Shown here: in pieces, positions 58,221 to 64,000 of the stretch
How the letters are laid out: the number at the start of each line of letters is the position of its first letter
Position numbering within the stretch: position 1 is the first letter of the stretch
From: UMGS1668 sp035447605
GTDB taxonomy: Bacteria; Bacillota; Clostridia; Oscillospirales; Ruminococcaceae
NCBI GenBank assembly: GCA_035447605.1
Contig: DAOTHJ010000002.1
Location: 124,001-188,000 of the forward strand
Direction: 5' to 3'
DNA: 64,000 bases
Program-made: the position numbers and the translations under genes
Notes under the pieces: generated by a model
What the model was told of the DNA's origin: nothing
Seen by the model: only the letters and a program-made list of their open reading frames with translations
Databases searched by the model: none

Positions 58221-59606
58221 TTGATTTTGCGACTGATTGAAATCCTGCGGATGGTTTTTATCAACTTAGTCCAGAACAAATCGAAGGTGGCGCTGACTTC
58301 GCTCGGCATCATCGTCGGTTCGGCCACCATTGTTCTGGTCATCGCCATCGGGCAGGGAAGCAAGGCCGACGTAGCCGATCAATATAAAAACCTCAACGCC
58401 GGCGCCATCGACGTCTCCGTCAGCGAGTACGACATGAGCGCCATGGAAGGCATGGGCGGCATGGGAGAAGGCGGCGGCTTCAATATGGAGGACTTCGCCG
58501 CTGGATTTTCGGGCGGCAACATGCCGGATATGGGCGGCGGAATGCCGAGTTTCAGCGGAGGAAGTTCCGGCGGGCCCGGCGGCGGCATGACAATGGGCGG
58601 AGGAGGATCAAGTTCTTCCTCCTTCAATAATGAGCTTGAGCAGCTCGACACCGACGACGTGGAGGATATCGAATCCTATGTCACCGGGCTGGACGAGGTC
58701 ACCATTCTCGTCAGCGGCGACACCACGGTCTACGGCGGCAATCTGGAGGAAGAAACAACAGCGACGGTCGTCGGGGTACAGGATAATTACCAGAGCGTCA
58801 GCAATCTGGAGCTCTTCTATGGAGACTTTATCAGCGAGGAAAACAACGATAACGAGGACTATGTCTGCGTGATCGGGTATTCCCTTGCAACCGATTACTT
58901 CACCTATCCGCAGCTTGCCTACGGCGATTATCTGACGATCGATGAGAAAAATTACGAGATCATCGGGGTGCTGCAGGAGATGGGCTCCGTCTCCTCGGGC
59001 ATCAGCCCGGATACGGCGATCTATGTTCCATATGCCACGGCGGAAAAATACATCTTCGGCAGCACGGCCGACCCGACCATCACGGCGGTCGCCTCCGACG
59101 TCAGCACGATCGATACGGTCATGGCCGATATCGATACCATCCTGACCGAAAACCATCCCAACAGCTACTTTGACGTCAGCGATGCCGGCAGCCTGATGGA
59201 GGCGGCAACCTCCTCGGCGAATACGCTCTCCACGATGCTGCTCGCGGTTGCCAGCATCGTCTTTGTGGTCGGCGGCATCGGCATCATGAACGTGCTGTTC
59301 GTCACCGTCAAGGAGCGTACGGAGGAAATCGGCGTGCTCAAGGCGATCGGGTGCTCAAACATGACTATTTTGATGGAGTTCGTGCTCGAGGCGGTGACGA
59401 TCGGCGTAATCGGGGGTATCCTCGGCGTTGCGGTCAGCTTCGCGGCCGATCCGCTGCTCAGCATGTTCGACGTCCGGCTGGAGCCGACGGTTTACGGCTA
59501 TCTGTTGGCCATTGTCTTTGCGATTCTAACCGGTACGGTCTTTGGTTTCTATCCGGCATACAAGGCGTCGAAGCTCGTGCCGGTGGAGGCGCTTTCCCTT
59601 GATTAA
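58221..59606 (+). CDS. MacB-like ABC transporter permease with Gly/Met-rich insert
   Basis: A 461-residue permease of the MacB/FtsX type: one N-terminal helix (about 25-45, SLGIIVGSATIVLVIAIGQG), a large extracellular domain, and three C-terminal helices with KERTEEIGVLKAIGCS. Residues about 73-135 of the extracellular part are a Gly/Met/Ser-rich low-complexity insert (for example MEGMGGMGEGGG, MPDMGGGMPSF) not found in MacB of Gram-negatives. TTG 58221 has AGGAGGCGAA upstream. It works with the adaptor and the ATPase at 60281. Confidence 0.9.
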   Translation: MILRLIEILRMVFINLVQNKSKVALTSLGIIVGSATIVLVIAIGQGSKADVADQYKNLNAGAIDVSVSEYDMSAMEGMGGMGEGGGFNMEDFAAGFSGGNMPDMGGGMPSFSGGSSGGPGGGMTMGGGGSSSSSFNNELEQLDTDDVEDIESYVTGLDEVTILVSGDTTVYGGNLEEETTATVVGVQDNYQSVSNLELFYGDFISEENNDNEDYVCVIGYSLATDYFTYPQLAYGDYLTIDEKNYEIIGVLQEMGSVSSGISPDTAIYVPYATAEKYIFGSTADPTITAVASDVSTIDTVMADIDTILTENHPNSYFDVSDAGSLMEAATSSANTLSTMLLAVASIVFVVGGIGIMNVLFVTVKERTEEIGVLKAIGCSNMTILMEFVLEAVTIGVIGGILGVAVSFAADPLLSMFDVRLEPTVYGYLLAIVFAILTGTVFGFYPAYKASKLVPVEALSLD

Positions 59607-59628
59607 CAAACAACATGGAGGTTCTTTT

Positions 59629-60270
59629 ATGAAAGTGATATCGGTCATTCTGGCGGTGATGATGATTCTGTTCGGCTTCTGCGGATGCAGCGGCCAGGAG
59701 GACGGATCAGGCAGTTCGGAAGGGACGGGCACATCCTCCGTCGCTAAGGAGGCCGTCTCGCAGAGGACGGTCGTCGGCGAGGTGGACAGCATCGTTGGTA
59801 ATGAGGTCACCCTGCTGATCGGCGAAGTCACGGGCGCCGGGGCAGGAGCAGACCGTACCATGCCGGCAGAGGACGCTTCTGAGACGGAGAGCGGGGAAGA
59901 GGTATCTGCGGCGGATGGAGAAACCTCCGGGGATGCCCAAACGCCGCCTTCCGGAGACTTCGGCGGCGGAGACCAACAGGGAAAAGGTTCCGGAGAGGGC
60001 ATGCCTGCCGGAGAGGCTCCCACCGGGGGAGAAGCTCCTACGGGAGGAGAGGCTCCTACGGGAGGAAACATGCCTGCGGGCGGAGAAGGTGGCGGTTCCA
60101 TAGAGATTGAATATACCGGCGAGACGGAGACCTATGATCTTCCGGCCGGCATGGCGATCGGAGATGGAGATTTCACCGATGTGACGGAGGGCATGATCCT
60201 GCGTTTGACGTTTTCCACCTATGAAGATGGGACGGAGACTATTTCTTCAGTAGAGATCCTTTCCCGGTGA
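59629..60270 (+). CDS. Gly-rich lipoprotein-like protein of the exporter operon
   Basis: A 213-residue secreted protein with a signal segment ending in FGFCGCSG (lipobox is atypical). After residue 45 a short conserved-looking stretch (TVVGEVDSIVGNEVTLLIGEVTG) precedes a Gly/Glu/Pro-rich region with three GEAPTG repeats and a last beta-rich part (SIEIEYTGETETYDLPAG, MILRLTFSTYEDGTETISSVEI). Relatives with a similar GEV-x-S-IxGNxVTL pattern sit beside MacAB-like exporters in Clostridia, but no function is known. GGAGG lies before ATG 59629. Confidence 0.8.
   Translation: MKVISVILAVMMILFGFCGCSGQEDGSGSSEGTGTSSVAKEAVSQRTVVGEVDSIVGNEVTLLIGEVTGAGAGADRTMPAEDASETESGEEVSAADGETSGDAQTPPSGDFGGGDQQGKGSGEGMPAGEAPTGGEAPTGGEAPTGGNMPAGGEGGGSIEIEYTGETETYDLPAGMAIGDGDFTDVTEGMILRLTFSTYEDGTETISSVEILSR
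60010..60063 (+). repeat. Three tandem 18-base repeats
   Basis: Units 60010-60027, 60028-60045 and 60046-60063 each encode GEAPTG in the lipoprotein; the last two differ from the first by a few bases. Repeat number could vary between strains by slippage. Confidence 0.85.
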
Positions 60271-60280
60271 GGCGGCGCGG

Positions 60281-60982
60281 ATGGAGCATTTGATTGATAT
60301 CCGGCACGTCAACAAAATTTATAAAATGGGAGACAACGTCGTCGAGGCGCTCAAGGACATCTGCTTTACCGTGGATCCCGGCGAGTATGTCGCGGTTCTG
60401 GGGCCCTCCGGTTCCGGAAAGAGCACGCTGATGAATATTGTCGGCTGCATGGATACGATGACCTCCGGGGAGTATTATCTCGCGGGGATTCCGATCCAAC
60501 AGATGCAGGACAGCCAGCTTACGATGGTTCGCAACGTGCTGATCGGCTTTATTTTTCAGCGGTATCACCTGATTTCGACCTATACGGTTCTTCAGAACGC
60601 CATGATGCCGCTGCTCGTGCGAGGCGCCTCCTATAAGGATGCGGAAAAGGCGGCGGCGGAGAAACTCTCGATGCTGGGCATGGGCGAGCGGCTCCATCAT
60701 AAGCCGAATGAGCTTTCCGGCGGCCAGCAGCAGCGTGTCGCCATTGCGCGGGCTCTGGTCTGTGAGCCGAAGCTGCTGCTCGCCGACGAACCGACCGGCG
60801 CCCTCGACAGCGCGACCGGCAAGGAAGTCATGAAACTGTTCGCCGAAGTCAACGAGATGGGCCACACGGTCGTCTCAATCACGCATGACCTCAACATCGC
60901 CTCATATGCGAAGCGCGTCGTGCGCATCGTGGACGGGGAGCTGACCGACAGCGGCGAAAGCGGCGCGGATGTAAAATTCTGA
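60281..60982 (+). CDS. MacB-like ABC transporter ATP-binding protein
   Basis: A 233-residue ATPase of the LolD/MacB/SalX group. Motifs: Walker A GPSGSGKSTLMNIVGCMD, Q-loop IFQRYHLI, signature LSGGQQQRVAIARAL, Walker B LLLADEPTGALD, switch His in VSITHDLN. The insert GEYYLAGIPIQQMQDSQL follows the usual position. ATG 60281 is ten bases after the lipoprotein stop. It should power the permease at 58221. A decayed partial copy of this gene lies just downstream. Confidence 0.95.
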   Translation: MEHLIDIRHVNKIYKMGDNVVEALKDICFTVDPGEYVAVLGPSGSGKSTLMNIVGCMDTMTSGEYYLAGIPIQQMQDSQLTMVRNVLIGFIFQRYHLISTYTVLQNAMMPLLVRGASYKDAEKAAAEKLSMLGMGERLHHKPNELSGGQQQRVAIARALVCEPKLLLADEPTGALDSATGKEVMKLFAEVNEMGHTVVSITHDLNIASYAKRVVRIVDGELTDSGESGADVKF

Positions 60983-61003
60983 GGAGTCTGAAGAAGCAAA
61001 AAT

Positions 61004-61180
61004 CTCCGTTGTGGCGTAGGAAAAACGGTGGACAGGTTTACCGCCGAGAAATGTGATCTTGCGGGAATCCCGATCCGCCGGATGCAGGACAGCCGGCTTA
61101 TTCGCAGCATACCGATTGGCTTCGCTTTTCGGAGGCATCGTCTGATTTTAGCCTGTGCGGCTCTTTAAAATGCCGTGCAA
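61004..61180 (+). pseudogene. Decayed fragment of the neighbouring ABC ATPase gene
   Basis: In the frame containing 61028-61030 the sequence reads VDRFTAEKCDLAGIPIRRM, then QDSRLIRSIPIGFAFRRHRLI. It aligns with residues MDTMTSGEYYLAGIPIQQM and QDSQL..LIGFIFQRYHLI of the ATPase encoded at 60281-60982, with a two-codon deletion and a TAA at 61166-61168 where the ATPase has Gln. Just before, GVGKT may be a remnant of the Walker A. There is no start codon or full domain, so it is a partial, degenerate duplicate. Confidence 0.8.
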
Positions 61181-61267
61181 AAGCGGTCGAATCCGCTCGG
61201 CCGGGTGCTAAAAGAAGACAAGTTTATCTTCTGTAAAGTAAAAAAATGTTTTACACGGAATCCCATA

Positions 61268-61311
61268 AAAAAACAGCCGGAACGGTGAAACCACACCGTC
61301 CGGCTGTTTTT
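61268..61311. terminator. Bidirectional terminator between convergent operons
   Basis: ACAGCCGG-ACGGTG (61273-61287) pairs with CACCGTCCGGCTGT (61293-61306), one unpaired base, with A and T runs on both sides. It ends both the exporter operon and the minus-strand acyltransferase operon. Confidence 0.9.
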
Positions 61312-61322
61312 ATTGAAATGGG

Positions 61323-62612
61323 TCAAACAAGCGCTTTTTCGGGGAAATCCTTCCATGCGCCGCCGCAGAGACGGTGCATCTCCTCCGTGGCCATCATCCA
61401 TAACTCGGCGGATTCCCGCTCCGGGTAAAACTCGATGAAATCACCCTGATAAAACGTGTAGAACCGGCTGACGTCGGTACACATGCCGTAGGTCGGGAGC
61501 TGGAGAATGCCGATGGAGAACGAAAACGGCGCGCCGTTTTTTGTTCCGTCGTAATGGATGCCCTCCCGGTCGAGGACGAGCGTCCCTTCGCCGACGATTT
61601 CGGAGGTCGCCCCATGTTTGAGATAGCCGTATTTCGGCAGCATGCCGATTTTTACATGCTCGGCAAGGAGAAAGCCATCCTCCGCGACCATATTCCGGAT
61701 CTGTGCCCGCTGCTCGTCGAACCAGACGCGCGGCGTATCCGGAATCACGCAGGTTTTGTCCTTCGGGATCAGGTCGTAGTACTCGTTGAGCGTGGCCTCG
61801 TTGCCGCAGACTTTGCAGCGGATCGTATTGCCCGCGCTCTCCATACAGAGCATTCCTCCGCACTTCGGGCACCGGAAAAGGAGCTGATGAAGGTTTTTTG
61901 CCAGTTCGCCGTGGCCGTCATAGCGGGCCCGGGCGGTTTTGTTCCATTCGTAATCGTCGTGCCAAAGCTTCCGGTCGAGTTCCGCCTGAATCTCGTCGGC
62001 GGTCATGGTCTTGAGCTGTTCGGGCGTGAAGAGCTGATCCACGACGACGTCCACCCGGCCGGGGCGCTCATCGAGGCAGTATTTCGTGCTGGTCAGGTAA
62101 CCGCCGGAGATCTTGGTATAAAGCACCGGCACACCGAGGAATTTAAAGAGCTGGCCGCTGCCGACGGCGCAGGGCTGGTTCGCGCCGGAGATTGAGCTCA
62201 TGCCCTCCGGCATGATGATGATCCGGCCGCCCTGTTTGATGACGCGCGTGATCTGCTTGACCGCATAAGGGTAGGGGACGAAATTCTTTTTCGGGATGAC
62301 CTGCAGCGCCCGCATCAAAAAGGCGAGGTGGCTGCGGAAGAATTCGTTGTAGCCGACCACGAAATTGAACGTATCCGGGTAGAAGGCCGGCGCGGTGAAG
62401 GCGTGGTCGAGCCGGGAGGCGTGGTTGCTCACGACGACGTAGGGCTTCCCGCGGAAGGGCTTCAAATCAATATTGTATGTATAGCTGACGCCGCATTTTT
62501 TGTAATAAAGAAACTTTGAAAGCCGGGACATGAAGCGGAAAAGGAAGGTCGGAGTCCGGTGAATTTTGCGTTTTTCGAGCTTTTGTTGCTCGGTCAATTT
62601 TTCTTTCGCCAT
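61323..62612 (-). CDS. PlsC-like acyltransferase with zinc ribbon and C-terminal domain
   Basis: A 429-residue protein. The first 230 residues are a lysophospholipid acyltransferase domain: His64-x4-Asp69 (NHASRLDH), VIPKKN and IIMPEGMSS. A zinc ribbon follows (CPKCGG...CKVCG, about residues 246-264) and then a C-terminal beta-rich domain (VLDREGIHYDGTKNG, WKDFPEKALV end). The acyltransferase acts at the membrane; the extra domains are unusual and of unknown purpose. I start at ATG 62612, nine bases after the ACP stop. It is the last gene of an AMP-ligase, ACP, acyltransferase operon. Confidence 0.85.
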   Translation of the reverse strand: MAKEKLTEQQKLEKRKIHRTPTFLFRFMSRLSKFLYYKKCGVSYTYNIDLKPFRGKPYVVVSNHASRLDHAFTAPAFYPDTFNFVVGYNEFFRSHLAFLMRALQVIPKKNFVPYPYAVKQITRVIKQGGRIIIMPEGMSSISGANQPCAVGSGQLFKFLGVPVLYTKISGGYLTSTKYCLDERPGRVDVVVDQLFTPEQLKTMTADEIQAELDRKLWHDDYEWNKTARARYDGHGELAKNLHQLLFRCPKCGGMLCMESAGNTIRCKVCGNEATLNEYYDLIPKDKTCVIPDTPRVWFDEQRAQIRNMVAEDGFLLAEHVKIGMLPKYGYLKHGATSEIVGEGTLVLDREGIHYDGTKNGAPFSFSIGILQLPTYGMCTDVSRFYTFYQGDFIEFYPERESAELWMMATEEMHRLCGGAWKDFPEKALV

Positions 62613-62620
62613 GCCGCGCC

Positions 62621-62845
62621 TCACAGACTTTCGAGCACCCGGCTCAAATCGCCGACGGTGCTGATGCCGGAAAGCGTCTCATCCGGGATTTCTTTTCCGG
62701 TCTCATCCTCAAAATCCGTGATGCAGCCGACCATATCGAGGGAGGTCCAGCCGAGATCGACATAAAAATCCGTCTGCGGCGTGATTTCCTCTCTTGGCAG
62801 TGTGCAGCCCCTTTCCAGAATGGTGTCCCTGATTCTTTCAAACAT
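62621..62845 (-). CDS. Acyl carrier protein
   Basis: A 74-residue ACP. The phosphopantetheine site is Ser35 in LGWTSLDMV (DSL in housekeeping ACPs; TSL here). The rest, EEITPQTDFYVDLG and EIPDETLSGISTVGDLSRVLE, is normal. GGAGGGAAC precedes ATG 62845. It lies between an AMP-forming ligase and an acyltransferase, so it most likely carries the acyl group between them rather than serving fatty acid synthase. Confidence 0.92.
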   Translation of the reverse strand: MFERIRDTILERGCTLPREEITPQTDFYVDLGWTSLDMVGCITDFEDETGKEIPDETLSGISTVGDLSRVLESL

Positions 62846-62847
62846 CG

Positions 62848-64000
62848 TTAAAGTTCCCTCCTGATTTTTCCGAGCGCCGTTTTGGCAAAAGGTTCTTTGC
62901 GAACCTCCACCGCGGTGATCCTCCCGAATGCCGGGAAGCTGTGGTTGGCAAGTTCGGCAGCCTGCTTGAGTTCCTTTTCGAGTTCGGCCGGGTCCGCTCC
63001 CTGCCGGTAGCCGACCGCGGTCAGAAGCCCCCGTTTCTCCGTGACCAGCAGATCCGTACCCGTGGGCAGGTACCGGATCAGTACGGCCTCTTTTTCCTCC
63101 GGAATGATGTTTTCGCCGTTTGAAAGGACGATCACGTTCTTTTTCCGGCCGGAAATATAAAGGTAGCCGTCCTCGTCGAGATAGCCGAGGTCGCCGGTGC
63201 GAAGCCAGCCGTCTTCCGTAAAGGTATCCGCGGTCGCGGCCTCGTCGCGGTAGTAGCCCTGCATGACGTTTTCACCGCGGACTTCAATCTCGCCGTCCGC
63301 AGCGATCCTCACTTCACAGTAAGGCCCCGGCAGGCCGACCGAGCCGCTCCGGCCCTCCACATTGAGCGTCACAAGCGGCGCACATTCCGAGAGGCCGTAC
63401 CCGACCATCACCCGAATGCCGCGTGCACCGAAAGCCGCAGCGATCTCCGGAGCAATCGGAGCGCCGCCGCAGACGATGGTTTTGAGATGACTTGCCTTTT
63501 CCAGATCCGATGCAAAAAGCGCCAGCAGGGCGCCGGCCTGCAGAGGAACCAGATAGACGCTCTCGGCGTCGGATTCTGCAAGGTCTCTTGCAAACCGGAG
63601 GTTGGAGCTGCCGATGACGACGGCGGTGCCGGGCGTCAGTGCGGCCAGCAGGTGGCAGACGGCCTCAAATCCATGCGAAAAAGGCAAAACGGAGAGCGTA
63701 ACGGTTCCGATCAGATAGGGGAAGTCGCTCGCCGCAATGCTCATTATATTTTTCTCCGTGAGCATGACGCCGCGTTTTGCGCCGGTCGTACCGGAGGTAA
63801 ACAGAATCTCGCAGAGCCGGCCGGGATCCTCCGGCAGCTCCGCCCAGACGGTATTCCCGGCGGCGAGCAGCTCACGGCCCGTTTCAAGGAGAGAGGGCAG
63901 TTCGGTATCAAGCCGGAACAGACGGACATTTTCCGGGAAGAGCGGAGCGGTTTTCTCCGTGACGAAAGCGCAGGTGACTCCGCCCTTTTCGGCAAGACAG
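62848..64000 (-). CDS. AMP-forming acyl-CoA/ACP synthetase, partial
   Basis: The C-terminal 380 or so residues of an ANL-superfamily ligase; the gene runs off the right end of the window. The AMP-binding motif ILFTSGTTGAKRGVM is at 63760-63810, VGYGLSECAPLV is the A5 motif, GWLRTGDLGYLDEDGYLYISGRKKN (in parts) A7-A8, and KTALGKIRREL carries the catalytic Lys at the C-terminus. It would activate a fatty or other carboxylic acid for transfer to the adjacent ACP, two bases downstream. The N-terminal third is not visible. Confidence 0.9.
   Translation of the reverse strand, partial: CLAEKGGVTCAFVTEKTAPLFPENVRLFRLDTELPSLLETGRELLAAGNTVWAELPEDPGRLCEILFTSGTTGAKRGVMLTEKNIMSIAASDFPYLIGTVTLSVLPFSHGFEAVCHLLAALTPGTAVVIGSSNLRFARDLAESDAESVYLVPLQAGALLALFASDLEKASHLKTIVCGGAPIAPEIAAAFGARGIRVMVGYGLSECAPLVTLNVEGRSGSVGLPGPYCEVRIAADGEIEVRGENVMQGYYRDEAATADTFTEDGWLRTGDLGYLDEDGYLYISGRKKNVIVLSNGENIIPEEKEAVLIRYLPTGTDLLVTEKRGLLTAVGYRQGADPAELEKELKQAAELANHSFPAFGRITAVEVRKEPFAKTALGKIRREL

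Noticed and set aside
1..64000. CRISPR arrays, tRNA or rRNA genes, insertion sequences and prophage
   Set aside because: No regularly spaced repeats, cloverleaf-like segments with CCA-type ends, transposase motifs or phage genes were found on reading both strands.

Overview
The window looks like chromosomal DNA of a Gram-positive, spore-forming anaerobe of the class Clostridia (Firmicutes), plausibly an Oscillospiraceae- or Christensenellaceae-like gut lineage. The evidence is the moderately high GC content, strong AGGAGG-type ribosome binding sites with many GTG and TTG starts, a GerW/YtfJ sporulation gene, the scpA-scpB-DUF2953-ytfJ-dacF-rluB gene order, a BMP/Nup-type nucleoside importer, lipobox lipoproteins and a DUF512 protein next to der. 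The genus is an inference. I see no tRNA or rRNA gene, CRISPR array, transposase, integrase or phage gene.

Layout. 1-2.2 kb: 3' end of radC, ylbN-rpmF, galM. 2.3-6.8 kb: LUD-domain protein, DUF512 protein, der, plsY and a small membrane protein. 7.0-12.0 kb: a zinc locus with a Fur-family (Zur-like) regulator behind a near-consensus promoter and a 13-1-13 palindrome, a Cys/His membrane protein, a ZnuA-type lipoprotein, a DUF1292 protein, znuC, znuB and a second lipoprotein. 12.1-19.6 kb: nitroreductase, rpmB (minus), M50 protease, scpAB, DUF2953, ytfJ, dacF, rluB. 19.6-33.4 kb, all minus: secG, small membrane protein, topoisomerase IV-type subunit A, rlmH, WalJ-like hydrolase, murA, M23 peptidase, nupQ-nupP-nupO-nupN and xpt. 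33.9-42.8 kb: ADP-ribosylglycohydrolase, htpG, Mrp ATPase, HD protein, PatB/MalY aminotransferase, conserved hypothetical, YgjP-like metallopeptidase, Dph6-like ATPase. 43-48.3 kb: EamA transporter, eutB-eutC, ylmH and an EutP-like GTPase. 48.5-51.2 kb: a Lsa/CplR-like ABC-F gene behind an attenuator leader, then yihY. 51.6-56.1 kb: a TIM-barrel protein divergent from cobT-cobU-cobS-cobU2-cobC. 56.4-61.3 kb: a MacAB-like export operon with glycine/methionine-rich extracellular parts, followed by a decayed fragment of its own ATPase gene. 61.3-64 kb, minus: AMP-forming ligase, acyl carrier protein and PlsC-like acyltransferase.

Themes. Zinc homeostasis is the most complete regulated module. 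Cobamide biology recurs: EutBC needs adenosylcobalamin, cobTUS assembles the lower ligand, and the divergent TIM-barrel protein could be a CbiR-like remodelling enzyme (inference). RNA-level control is frequent: an ABC-F leader with promoter, uORF and terminator, a terminator in the leader of the 40.7 kb gene, an SD-sequestering inverted repeat before the MacA-like gene, and terminators inside operons. Signs of decay are the ATPase fragment at 61.0 kb and an in-frame amber codon that removes the usual C-terminal helix of the PatB/MalY protein.
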